Part shown: positions 48,117 to 58,551 of the stretch, piece after piece
Layout: every line of letters begins with the position of its first letter
Position numbering within the stretch: position 1 is the stretch's first letter
NCBI GenBank assembly: GCA_963969395.1
Contig: OZ017801.1
Location: 5,644,501 to 5,708,500 of the forward strand
DNA length: 64,000 nucleotides
Direction: 5' to 3'
Origin: Pseudoscleropodium purum
Taxonomy: Eukaryota; Streptophyta; Bryopsida; Hypnales; Brachytheciaceae
Made by a program: the position numbers and the translations under genes
The notes under the pieces: generated by a model
Seen by the model: the letters and a program-made list of their open reading frames with translations, nothing else
Database searches by the model: none
Told to the model about the DNA's origin: nothing

Positions 48117-49313
48117 GGGAGCAACCTAAGGGATCTGGTGCAATGTCTCTAAGGTGGGCAAGCATCGTAATAGATTTTGTGGCAAGTTTTGTAGCCTGAA
48201 CTGAAGCAATGTCTATTGGGCAACCTTGGCAAAGAAATGCCCCGACCTTTACACATGCCAATAAAGAGCACCCTCCTTTGAGCAATCAAAATTCCAATAT
48301 TGAAGAACCGCATTTAATGCTTGTTGGGAGTAGTAAAAAAAATGCTCCATTTTTTTAAAGAGCCGTTGACATGAGCTCCCACAATGCCAATTCCTTGGAT
48401 ATTTTTATCCAAGGGGCATGAAATGCTAGCCTCATAAACAAGATTGGAGTTCAATATAGCGTAATAGTGGTAACCAACTTAAATCATTTGCCCTTGGAGT
48501 TGGGACTATCTCTCTTTGGATCCCTAGAAGTGAGTACAATTTAATCTACAAAGAATCATTGGTTGATTGGGAAGTTGCCTTGTTGGAAATTCCAAAGTTT
48601 AAGAGGAGCAAAAGGGATTCTAACATTGGTTAATAATGTTGAAAAAGTTGACAATCATCTACTATATTTTAATGTCGTTGCAAGCAAAAACAGTAGCGCT
48701 TTTGAATTAAGTTCTACAATGAAATTTTGCATTATTAACCTTGTTAGATTCAACCAACAACCCAAGAGACAAACTTCAAAATCCAAGTGCATGAGGTTGA
48801 ATCTAACATTTTAAAATTGAACCGCCCCACAAAGAGGATGAAGTTTCTCTATTCCTAAATCATCCCTTAACAATTATATTTCCCCTTTCACGTGAATAAA
48901 CTCCTAATCTTGAAAGAAGTCAATTTCTCTTCACATGAGTTATATTTGAAAATCTTTTAAAATTATTGAAAGGATACCACCTTGGTGAGAGGTATGTCAC
49001 TCAAATATGATTCAATTTTTAGACGAACAAGTACATTTTCTAATTCTACAATTATAACACTGAAAGTCATCCATCCAACATTTTGTGTCATCAAAATCGA
49101 TTCAAGGGTTATCCTACAAAAAAAGTGAGATTTGACACAAATGAAGTAATTTTGTAAAAGAAGTGCAACATGTAAGCTTGTGAATGGTGTGACATGATGT
49201 GGACCCCAGAATCTGACATGGAAATCAGACCTTCCACGGTACTACTCTATGAATGTACCATTAAGTTAAAGCTTTGGGGTAAGAAGTTAGAGTAGGCTAG
49301 GCAGAACCCACAT
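48117..49313. other. Intergenic DNA, no gene found
   Basis: An 83-codon frame at 48563-48814 (+) is unrecognised. Nothing else is supported. Confidence 0.45.
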
Positions 49314-49329
49314 GCTGACACGTGTCAGC
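49314..49329. promoter_or_regulatory. 16-bp perfect palindrome with G-box core
   Basis: GCTGACACGTGTCAGC contains CACGTG, the G-box bound by many plant bHLH and bZIP factors. No gene start lies within 1 kb, so a regulatory role is unproven. Confidence 0.4.
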
Positions 49330-49876
49330 TTCATATACAACAGTTGGCCCCCCTGAGCCACGGTGGGAATTGTCAAAAAAGTCTAATAACTTAACTCCAA
49401 TCTGATTGACAAAGGGGCCGGAATTCCGGTGGAGAATTCTCAAGCCTCTAGAAGAGCCGCCTACAATTAGAGTGGCATCATTCGTTGACATCAACAACGC
49501 CCCCTCCCAAAATTCTTCCTTGTTTTCGCTCACAAGATTCTCAACAAATTTGAATTCGAATTTCATTTTTTCCCCAAATTTTGCAATTTTAATGCCAATG
49601 TGAACCCCACCTCCCCCCCCCAAAAAAAAAAATACAGGAAACTAAATCATGAACTACTATATTCTGCATTCAAATTGGAGGTCATTTTTAATCCGCTTCA
49701 TGGCTGAATAAACTGAAGTTAGAGTCAATTTTTCATATTGTATTAGCAGAAGAAAAAAGTAAACTTGAAGGTTCTTTGAAATTTTGATTTGAAAGTCAGA
49801 AGAGCCTCAATTCCCAATTTCTTGTAAAAAGTTATTAGCAATTTTATTTTTATTTCATCTAACAACACTTTCCACT

Positions 49877-50829
49877 TTAACTCCTAAAGCCCTAAACCCC
49901 ATTTTTTGGCAACATAGTGATTTTGGGTAATTCACTATGGATGAAGTTTTGTTTTTTTTCTTTGAAATTTTAACATGACATGTTCCTGAGGAGTAGCTTT
50001 AAGGCCCAACAATTTTTATAACTTTTGACTACATGACTAAAAAGTTATTTTATGAAATGTGATTTTTAGCACTTGGCAAGCAATCTGGGCAACAAAAAAA
50101 ATTCTTCAAAAATCACTTTTTTCAAAAATTAAAATTTAAAATTGATTCTTTAGATTTATATCTACATGGAAAGCTTTGAATCATTGCATTTGGATGGATG
50201 AATCAAAAGTTATGAAGAATTTTAGTTTGGAGTAGTTTGTAGATAGTTATAGAATCTCTACTTCGAAATAAACTTTGAAGCCCTTTATTTTACTCAATTT
50301 GAAATATTTTTGAAAGAAAATAAAAAAAATTAGGTGTATATTGTTTATTACAACATTGCATCCATTGGGATTGGCATTTTTCAATTCCATAAAGAAATTA
50401 TTAACAACTTAGTACTTTGAATCATTTTCTACTTCATTCTACTTACTATTTTTTTCCTACATGTTGCACAATTCCAAGTGATCTAAAAATTTTCAAGCAT
50501 GTAGCCAACTTGCTTTGAAGAATGAATTCAAAAAGTAACCACCATTTTGGACATTTTTTCATGCAAATGTGACCTTTGTGAAGTGCAGCTGCCCGGATTT
50601 TTGCAGGGAAAAAAAAGGATTTTTGTGAGTTCAAACGTTAATATCTTGCAATCGACATAGTGAAAATTTCTGAAATTTTTACCACATCTTCTCAAAATAT
50701 TTTACTACAAGATCCTACAGTTTTTTGTGTATAAAAAGTTTTTTTTCTCAAAAATTGGGTACTTGCATTAGAAATGGCAGTTTTAGAGCATTTTTGGTGA
50801 AAACATAGTCAAAAACCTTTAGGGGTTAA
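49877..50829 (+). mobile_element. TTAA element, family A, copy 6
   Basis: It begins TTAACTCCTAAAGCCC and ends AACCTTTAGGGGTTAA, 953 bp. It aligns throughout with copy 5 (GGCAACATAG, AGGAGTAGCTTTAAGGCCCA, TGCAGCTGCCCGGATTTTTG, AATATCTTGCAATC). The 62-codon minus-strand frame is not shared intact with other copies. Confidence 0.8.
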
Positions 50830-51070
50830 ATTTTTTTTAAAGATAAATATAAATTATTTTTTGGTTCATAATATATCTTGTAAGTTTCAAGCTATAAGCA
50901 TGCTAAATTTCAAAAGTAGATGAGGTGGTAGCACAAGCTATCCAAGCTACTTAAATTTTTTTGGATAACATAACTTTTCACCCATGCATCTAATAGTACC
51001 CCCTATACAAAGGTAGTTCATATATGCACCTTGTGTCAAAATCTGATAATCATCTCTAGTACTTATATAG
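50830..51070 (+). repeat. 3' portion of TTAA-repeat family E
   Basis: CTTGTAAGTTTCAAGCTATA, TGCTAAATTTCAAAA, GGATAACATAACTTTT and GCACCTTGTGTCAAAATCTG follow the order seen at 18040-18240. The left half is missing. Confidence 0.5.
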
Positions 51071-51299
51071 TTAATTTAACTTCGTGTTAAATTTGTTGCC
51101 AATTTTTAAAGTCTTTTAAAAATTAGGCACTTACTATTAGATGTAGTTGGCCTTGGTAGGTATTATAATGCTATTTGCATATCATTCTTAAGGTAGACAT
51201 ACCCATTTCCATCCTTGCACCACCTAATTCCTTCTTCATGCACCAATGGAGTACACTTTAGAAAAAATGTGCATTACTGGTATACAAGGGAGGAATTCT

Positions 51300-51668
51300 T
51301 AATCCCTAATGTCCTAAGGGGAGGGGGACTTTTAAAATGGGCAAAAGAATGCCAAGAACTTAAACAATTTTTTTGCTCATTTTTTCTTGGGATTAGATAG
51401 GATATAACCATAGGATATTGAAGTTCATTGAGAGTCAGCACCTCAAAAAGTTTCAAATTATTTGATTGTACAATTTAAGAATTACTTAAGTTTGAAGTTT
51501 AATTTGGGTTAATGGAAATATAAGTTAGTGTACTTTGAAGGAGCATATCTTTATGAGAACATTTCAAAATGATGTTTTTTTTTGTGCTCAGTGAAATATG
51601 AGAAGGTTGAGAATGTACTTATAAAATTTCACAACATTCCAAGCATTTTTCAATTCATGATGGAGCTT
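51300..51668 (+). repeat. Dispersed repeat family C, copy 2
   Basis: It matches 19331-19687 in motif order: CCAAGAACTTAAACAATTT, ATTATTTGATTGTACAATTT, GTTTGAAGTTTAATTTGGGT, TACTTTGAAGGAGCATATCT, TTTGTGCTCA and AAAATTTCACAACATT. As near copy 1, family E sequence lies just upstream. Confidence 0.6.
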
Positions 51669-52974
51669 GCAAATCACAGTGATCACTGAAATGAAAGCAA
51701 TGTTTGTAAGAAAAAAAAGGAATGGGACACTTGTCTTCTCCTTGAATTCCTTGGATCTTCCCTTTTTTGAGGTAAATCTTGTCCTCTAGAGGTGGGCAAG
51801 AGCCACATTGATTGGCTAAATTTTTAGTCCATGCCCAAAGCAAAAAACCCAAAATGAGTTATAAACTACACTACATCACTTAACTTTAAAAAATTCCACA
51901 AGCCAGAATTTAACTCTGAATTTGATGAACTTGTTGACATTGGATTCATAATGCAATTTTTTTTTAAATAATTTTTTTTTTTAAACTCAAAATTTGAGAA
52001 CGGATAGCTCAAAAAGGGGGGACAATGACCAAAAAATGGTCACTGGGGTCATTAAGGATTAAAGGGACAAAATTGGGTACGTATGTCTACCATACTGCCA
52101 CTTCAGATCACAGGGCCTTGGTGAAGGAATGGAGCTGCCGAATTCTAAGCAAATTTGTGGAAAAACGAAAACGAATTTGACTTCCTGCAAGTAAATTACA
52201 GACCTGTCTAAGTAGATGTCTGGAAAAAATTAACAAGGTCTTTTGTACCTTGACATTAGGAAAAAATTTAGACCTCTACAGGTCTGCAAGTTTTGCAACC
52301 CCCCGTGCAATTATAGAGGAATTATTTTTGTGACATGAAGCTGACATGGCATGAGATATCAGATGTGCTATTTTTTACTATTTAAAAAAATTAATACTTT
52401 TTTTCTAAAAGATTTTTATTTTTTATTTTTTATGTATTTGCACCATGGGGTGCCAAAAAATGAAAACTTTACAACCCCCTGCAAGGTTCAAAATTTTTGT
52501 AATGCAAATCCATTGGTAGACCTCATGTTTTAGTTATTATTGTTATTTTTTAGAAATATATATATTTATTATCTTCCCATTTTATCCATTACTATCAGGA
52601 ATGTACTCACAACCTTAACTAAGGTGGGATCAAATTTCCATATTTTCTTGTTGGCAAATGAAAAGAGGTTCCAATGCACCAAAGAATGCAACATTTGGAT
52701 TCCGTATGCAATAGTTATGACGGGTCAATTTTTTTTTTATAGATTGAGGTTCTAAAATCCTTTTCTTCAACATACATACAAGTCATGCATATTGATTTTG
52801 GAGATTTACAAAGAGTGATGATGGTGGTGTTAGGCATGGTGGGATTTAGGGTAAACCCATCTTAAGAGTTATTGTATGTGAGAGACCACAAAAACTTGTA
52901 GCTAGTATAGTCTTCTCTTCATATTGACACCATCCATTACAGGACCCCTAAAAGCCATTCATTCATTAGTGGAT
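51669..52974. other. AT-rich intergenic DNA, no gene found
   Basis: Only short unrecognised open frames (51655-51852, 52351-52533, 52540-52755) occur, with T and A homopolymer runs. Confidence 0.45.
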
Positions 52975-53262
52975 TTTTTGCAGTTGTGGAGGGTTGCGAG
53001 TTTCCCTGGTTGCCAATGTTGAAGGAACAACCTCACAACTGATGTCTAATGTGGTATAGTAACTCCCAGGTCACAAAAAAAAAAATTAAAAAAAATTAAA
53101 AAAAAATTCTACTTTTTTTTCCATTCTAAGTTTCATTTTTATTTATTTTTTCAAAATTAATTTTTTCAAGAAAACCAAAATTGATAGCAAGAACGATAGG
53201 AATAAGGTCAAGGGAATAGGTTTGAAATGGCCCTCCCAACCCCCCAAAAATCTTCTAATGGA
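52975..53262 (+). repeat. Dispersed repeat family D, copy 1
   Basis: It aligns with 61745-62012: GCCAATGTTGAAGGAACAACCTC, GATGTCTAATGTGGTATAG, AGGTCAC plus A-rich tract, AACGATAGGAATAAGGTCAAGG, TTTGAAATGGCCCTCCCAACC and TCTTCTAATG. The A/T-rich centre has changed length. Confidence 0.6.
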
Positions 53263-56083
53263 ACATTTTAAGTCTTCCTTGGTATCACATAGTTAAATAA
53301 GTAAATGCTATTGTTTAACCTTATTTCAACAAAAATAATATTGCACTTCGTCAAAAAGTATTTAAAACTTATGAAAAGACACAAATGTATCATGAAAATT
53401 TCTTCAAAATTAATAGTCTCAACTAAGTTTGTGGAGGCTAACCCTCCACCCCAAAAAATTGGGTCTAAGTGATGTACATTACATAGGATATGTTGCTCTT
53501 GATGATAGGACACTCATAACCTCAAAACCTCAAGACATGAGTTGGAAAGGCAAGACTAAGTTAACCTTAGAACATCAAGCTAGTAACCATGAAAATCATC
53601 ATTTTTTGTACCATGTGAATCATTTGCTCAAAAAAATATCTAAGAGCACTCATTGGAGATAAAACTACTCTACAAGACCTCCCATTTTTCACATAAAATT
53701 TAATGGATGAACATTCCCACTTGTCTTACATAGAAAGATTTTCAATCATTCATTGGATACTTATTGTCTGTGGCATCCTTCTTGGGTTAATGACTAATGA
53801 TACAAGATTAAGTAGTGGAATCTAAGCTAATCCATCATCCATCATCATTCAACTTTTTCAAGTTTCCAATTGATCTCAACTAGAATTGCTTGTCATAGTT
53901 TCTACATACCTATAGGATATTGTGATAAGAGCCAGCTAGTTAAAGCAAAATGAAGCCTTTGTTGCTTTTGATATTGCTATAATAACAATTGACTTGCTAT
54001 CCAAAAGGGCTATTTACTCTACAAACAAAGGTGCAAGAGTGTTTTGTAAAAAGAATATCAAATTAAAAGAATGCAAATGTGCTATACAAATTAATTCAAT
54101 TAGTGTGAGTGTTTGAATAGTACGAGACCCTTTGCACTATTCTAGATAATTTTCGATGAATGCAATGTAATTGATAGAATCTTTTTAATAAAAATTAGAT
54201 GAAAATTGAATTAAAATTACATTATTTGAGATAACATGAAAAGAATGTTGATCACAATATATTGACTTTATCTAATTTATAGTGAACTTCTAAATTAATG
54301 CCTTTTGCAAATTTGCATACTTTTGCAATTAGAGTGGATTAGAGTTAGTTATGAATGTTATGTGCATTAATTGAATCAAAAATTTTAGAATCATCTTTCT
54401 TGTAATAAAATTTTTGGTTGAAAAAATATGTACTTTACTATTCTAGTTTCCATCTACAAAAATATCACCACTTTCTTTCTTTAGAAATAAACCAATATTA
54501 GATTTTTATCCTATGAGAGGCCAAATTATAAAGTATCAAATTCAACCAAGTCAAATTTATACATCTATCATGTCAAAGATTTCAAATTAAAACTTCAAAT
54601 TGGATGGCACCAAGCATGTACATAATACATTGATCTTATTACCAATCATATTACAAAGTATGAATTGAGTCACACCATATTATTCATCTATCATATTATA
54701 AGTCAACTTAATAAAGAATAAGATATCTTTTTAAATGAATGCATCTATTTTGTCATAAAATATACAAAGATGTATGAAAATCATTCACATCATATATATA
54801 TATATATATATATATATTTGTCATGATATTAAGATTGAATTTAAAAGTTTCAAATTGAGTCTTGTTAAATCAAATCCTAACATCTATAGTATCTTAAATC
54901 AAATAACCAAGTATCAAATCTACTCATGCATGTGAGATTTATATTTGTCTTATTATATACCAAAAAATAAAAATAAAATTGACTTAAATAAATTCTATTT
55001 ATCTATAATATTATTGACAAAATTAAAAACTTAAAATTGATTTACATTAGATCTATGAGACCATCATATCATTGTTTAAACTAAAAAGCTCAAAATTGAG
55101 ACACATCAAATCTAGTCATAATTTTGTATTTCAAATACAAATCTTTAGGTTTATCAATTGTAAGTCCAATTTGAAAAGATATTATCAATATTCAATAAGA
55201 CAATGGTTTGGTATTTGGGGTTTAAATACATTAAATATGTAGCACTTAGTATTATAGAATTATAATAATACTTTAATACTACAACAAATAGTTTCCAATC
55301 ATCAAATTAGAAATTAAATCATTTTTTTTTTCTCATATGTTTATTATGAAGTGCTTTGAATGTTGTTGTTGAAGACAATTCAATGAATTTATATCAATCA
55401 AATAGACATGTTTCCAATTAATGTATAAGTGGGTAGCTATATGTCAACATTGCAAGTGATGTTGTGGAGTCTCAAACAAAATGTTGATTCATTTTCCACG
55501 CAATTTTTTGGGGCTATTACTTAGAATATGAATTGATGCAATGTCTTGTATTTTTTCATTTTTTCCAAATTTTAAAACTTCCTTTGTAAATTCTAAAATA
55601 TTATTAAAGATAACATTTTCAAATTTTGACAATTTTGTACACACAATTGCAACATCATGATTGCATTCATTCAGATCACAAAATTGTTATTTTTAGTTCA
55701 ATTTCAACCCTTTCCACCTCCATTTGACATCATCACTATAATTGGTATTAGAATCTCAATACAATTTTCATGACATTAAGAAAACAAGGTGAAATTGGAT
55801 GTAGTATGGATTGCAATTCAGATGGAGTTGCTTGTGAACTATTCTAGGTTAAAAAGGTGTGTTCATAAAGGTTCCTTCTAAGCACTAATTTAGATTCTTT
55901 GAGGGGCTATGTACATCAAATCACTTTTCAATCAATTTCTCTTGAATGACAAGAATAAGTCACATATAATTTTGTTTTATTCATATTTGTTGGACTCTTA
56001 TTAACTCATGAAGGACAAAGTGACTACTCAATACAAATAAGAGATCTTGAGTAGTTATGTACAAAGTCAATTTAGGTTGGGTG
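53263..56083. other. AT-rich intergenic DNA with a (TA)n tract, no gene found
   Basis: A TA microsatellite lies at 54792-54818. Frames at 53268-53662 are short and unrecognised. Nothing else is supported in 2.8 kb. Confidence 0.5.
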
Positions 56084-56454
56084 TTCATGAAATTTTGAAA
56101 CAAGGTATGGACATGCACCCCCTCAATGGGAGTATAATTATTTTTTTATTTAATGCCTAGATCAATATAACTTATATAGTTATATTATATGAGATAAAAA
56201 TTTAGAAAAAACAAACCAATGTATAATGTAAAAATCTCACTCAAGGAGTTCAAGTTTTTTTCTTCTAACTTTGAATGTTATAATCTTTCAATCAATGTTG
56301 TCAAAATTTATAAGAAAATTTGTAAACATCCCCATAGTAGATTGGTTCAAATTTGTATGGTTTAATTTTGAAATTTTTTTTTTTCCTCATTTTCCTAAAA
56401 AGTGAGTATTTTACAATTTCTATCTAAAATGTGTGTTGGTCCTTTAGGAGTTAA
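56084..56454 (-). repeat. TTAA-repeat family E, reverse copy with intact terminus
   Basis: It ends TGGTCCTTTAGGAGTTAA at 56454, the reverse complement of the E2 start. Internally it has AAAAATCTCACTCAAGGAG, TTATAATCTTTCAATC (an uninterrupted form of the MULE target site seen at 16610) and CAAATTTGTATGG. It is shorter than E1. Confidence 0.55.
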
Positions 56455-56817
56455 TGTAGTTATGAAAAGTTGGTGTTGAAAATTAATAAGTGTTCTAAAA
56501 TGATTCCTACCATGACTTCAATATGTAAGATAGGGTGCTCTCCCAGGTGCTTTATAAGCGACCACTAATACAAAGGTACATTTTGCTTTCTTCAATGTAT
56601 CAATAGTGTACATTTTAGGAGGTGGTCACTTTCAGTGACCATTCCATTTCAACTTCAAAAACTTAGAATTAATTTTCACAAAGGTTCAAAAAATATGAAA
56701 CAACTTGGATTAGATGCCAATTTCATTTCCTTTGTAAGAAAATTTACTGAAAATTGTTTCAAGGAGTTTAGCTTCCTCCAAATGCAATGACCTCTTAAAA
56801 GGTCACTTTAATCCCTA
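56455..56817. other. Spacer, nothing found
   Basis: No gene or bordered repeat was recognised. Confidence 0.45.
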
Positions 56818-57706
56818 AAGGACCATTGTCCCTTCAAGGGACAAATGGGATTTTGGGCAGATACCTATGGACTGAAAAATTCATTAGTTTCATGGGAATA
56901 TAATTTTCTTTTCAATCGATGCTCGGAAACAAAAGTTATGCCTAAATAAGTTCAAAATAGGGGACATGGGGCAACAAAAAAGAATTCAAAAATTTGAATT
57001 TTTGAATTTTTAAAATTTTCACTCATAGATTATATTTTTGTGTGCATGTGAAGCTTTGATTCATTCCATTTGAATTCTTTTTATAAGAAAGGTATGGGCA
57101 ATCTTGTTTTTGGGGCAATTAAAGCATCTTCTTGAAAAAATAATTTGTAGGATTCATTTTTTAATGCAATTTTTGCAACTTTTCAAAAAAAAAAAAGTTT
57201 CATATGGTCAATCTTTTTTGCTACAAAAATCTCACCATTGGGATGAGTGCATTTTTATTTCATTTTAGAGATATGAATATTTTAGATTTTCCTTATATCT
57301 CATACCTACTTCTACTTAGCAATTTTTTAAAGAATAAAAATTAAGTTTTTTTGAATATTTTGAATATTTTCCAAAATCTCAACTCAATTTTATACCATAA
57401 AGATTTAAATCTCTAAACGCTATAGTGCAAAAAATTAAAGGTAAAAATGTTTAAAGTTTAAAAATCTAATCACGCAATGTGCTGAAAAACTTGTTTTTTC
57501 AACTTTAAACGCAGATATCATGCAATCTGTGCGGTCAAAAATTCTGAAATTTTTTCCACACATTCTCATAATAGTTAGGTGTAAGATCCTACGGTTAGAT
57601 GTGAAGAAAAAAAACAATTAAATTTTTTTTTTACCTCTTGCCATAGAAATGGCAGTTTTGAATGTTTTTTGGTAAAAAAAAAAGACCTTGGTTTTTTAGG
57701 GGTTAA
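56818..57706 (+). mobile_element. TTAA element, copy 7 (mosaic of subfamily B body and family A right end)
   Basis: It begins TTAATCCCTAAAGGACC and ends GGTTTTTTAGGGGTTAA, 889 bp. The left two-thirds match the 15760 subfamily B copy (CCTTCAAGGGA, AAGCATCTTCTTGAAAAAATAA, TCACCATTGGGATGAGTG). The last 240 bp match the family A right end (GCAATCTGTGCGG, TAAGATCCTACGGTTAGATG, AGAAATGGCAGTTTT). Confidence 0.7.
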
Positions 57707-58399
57707 GAGCATACTACCTTATCCATGAATTAGAGAACTCTTTCAAAGCAGGGACAGTTTTAGTACAAGTGCACCAAACCCTACCAAGTGAGTAACTAAA
57801 TCAAGTTAAGGTATGCTCCCACTTAGTGTTAAAGAGTGTTGTTACTGAGGATCTTTGGAATGAATTCAGACCTACTTCTAAATCAGATTCACATTGCAAA
57901 CATCACCTCTAATAGCAAGTACAAGCATACCTTTAGCAAGCATAACGTAAAGTGACTGAATCAACTTGATTGCTTTGATTGAAAACGCAGTTTGGGTAAA
58001 AAACAATTCTAGACAGTGAACAGAGATTCATCTCATGCGTTGCAATTACTCCTGTCTTGCTTTGGACTCCCTTAAAATCCTTTGTTTACAAGCCTGAAAT
58101 TCCTTTAAGAAAGAATCTGCAGCTCCCTTTCAACATGCTCCCAATACGAACAAGAGAATGATCGAACATCGGAGTGTGCACGCACACATGCAAGTTTGTT
58201 TATTCACTTAATTACATGCATCGGAAGAGAATCGAATCCTTCGGCAGGGGACTTTAGGCTTTGTAATCGGCAACACAGCCAAACGCCGCTGATGAGGAGG
58301 AGGTCTAGAGAACACTGAAGCTCCCAAATTTCATTCACCTGCTTTTAGAAACAGGCGTGCGGCTCAGGCCCTGCTCGGTTCTGTTCATTTGGGCTTGAA
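57707..58399. other. Intergenic DNA, no gene found
   Basis: 58150-58390 is somewhat GC-richer. Translation in all frames gave nothing recognisable. Confidence 0.45.
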
Positions 58400-58551
58400 T
58401 AAGGTACATGTGTGCATCTAAAAGCGTCACCCTCCAAATTGTGACACCTATCTGTAGTTGTCCAAGATTTTTCAAGCTTGAAATCTTAGACAATTGTAGG
58501 CAGGTTTCGCAATTAGGAGATTGAGTGTCACTTTTAGGTGCACATACCTTA
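58400..58551. repeat. Long imperfect hairpin (152 bp), MITE- or MIRNA-like
   Basis: The left arm, from TAAGGTACATGTGTGCATCT through AGTTGTCCAAGATTTT, pairs with the right arm, from GAAATCTTAGACAATTGT through TTTTAGGTGCACATACCTTA. Each arm is about 70 bp with scattered mismatches and small bulges. The apex is the palindrome TCAAGCTTGA. The outer ends TAAGGTA and TACCTTA are perfect. Confidence 0.7.

Noticed and set aside
16800..57710. TTTAGGGG motifs as interstitial telomere repeats
   Set aside because: They occur once per element end as part of an inverted terminus with TTAA, not in tandem TTTAGGG arrays.
58220..58260. GAATCGAATCC resembling a tRNA T-arm
   Set aside because: No acceptor stem, D-arm or anticodon arm can be built around it on either strand.
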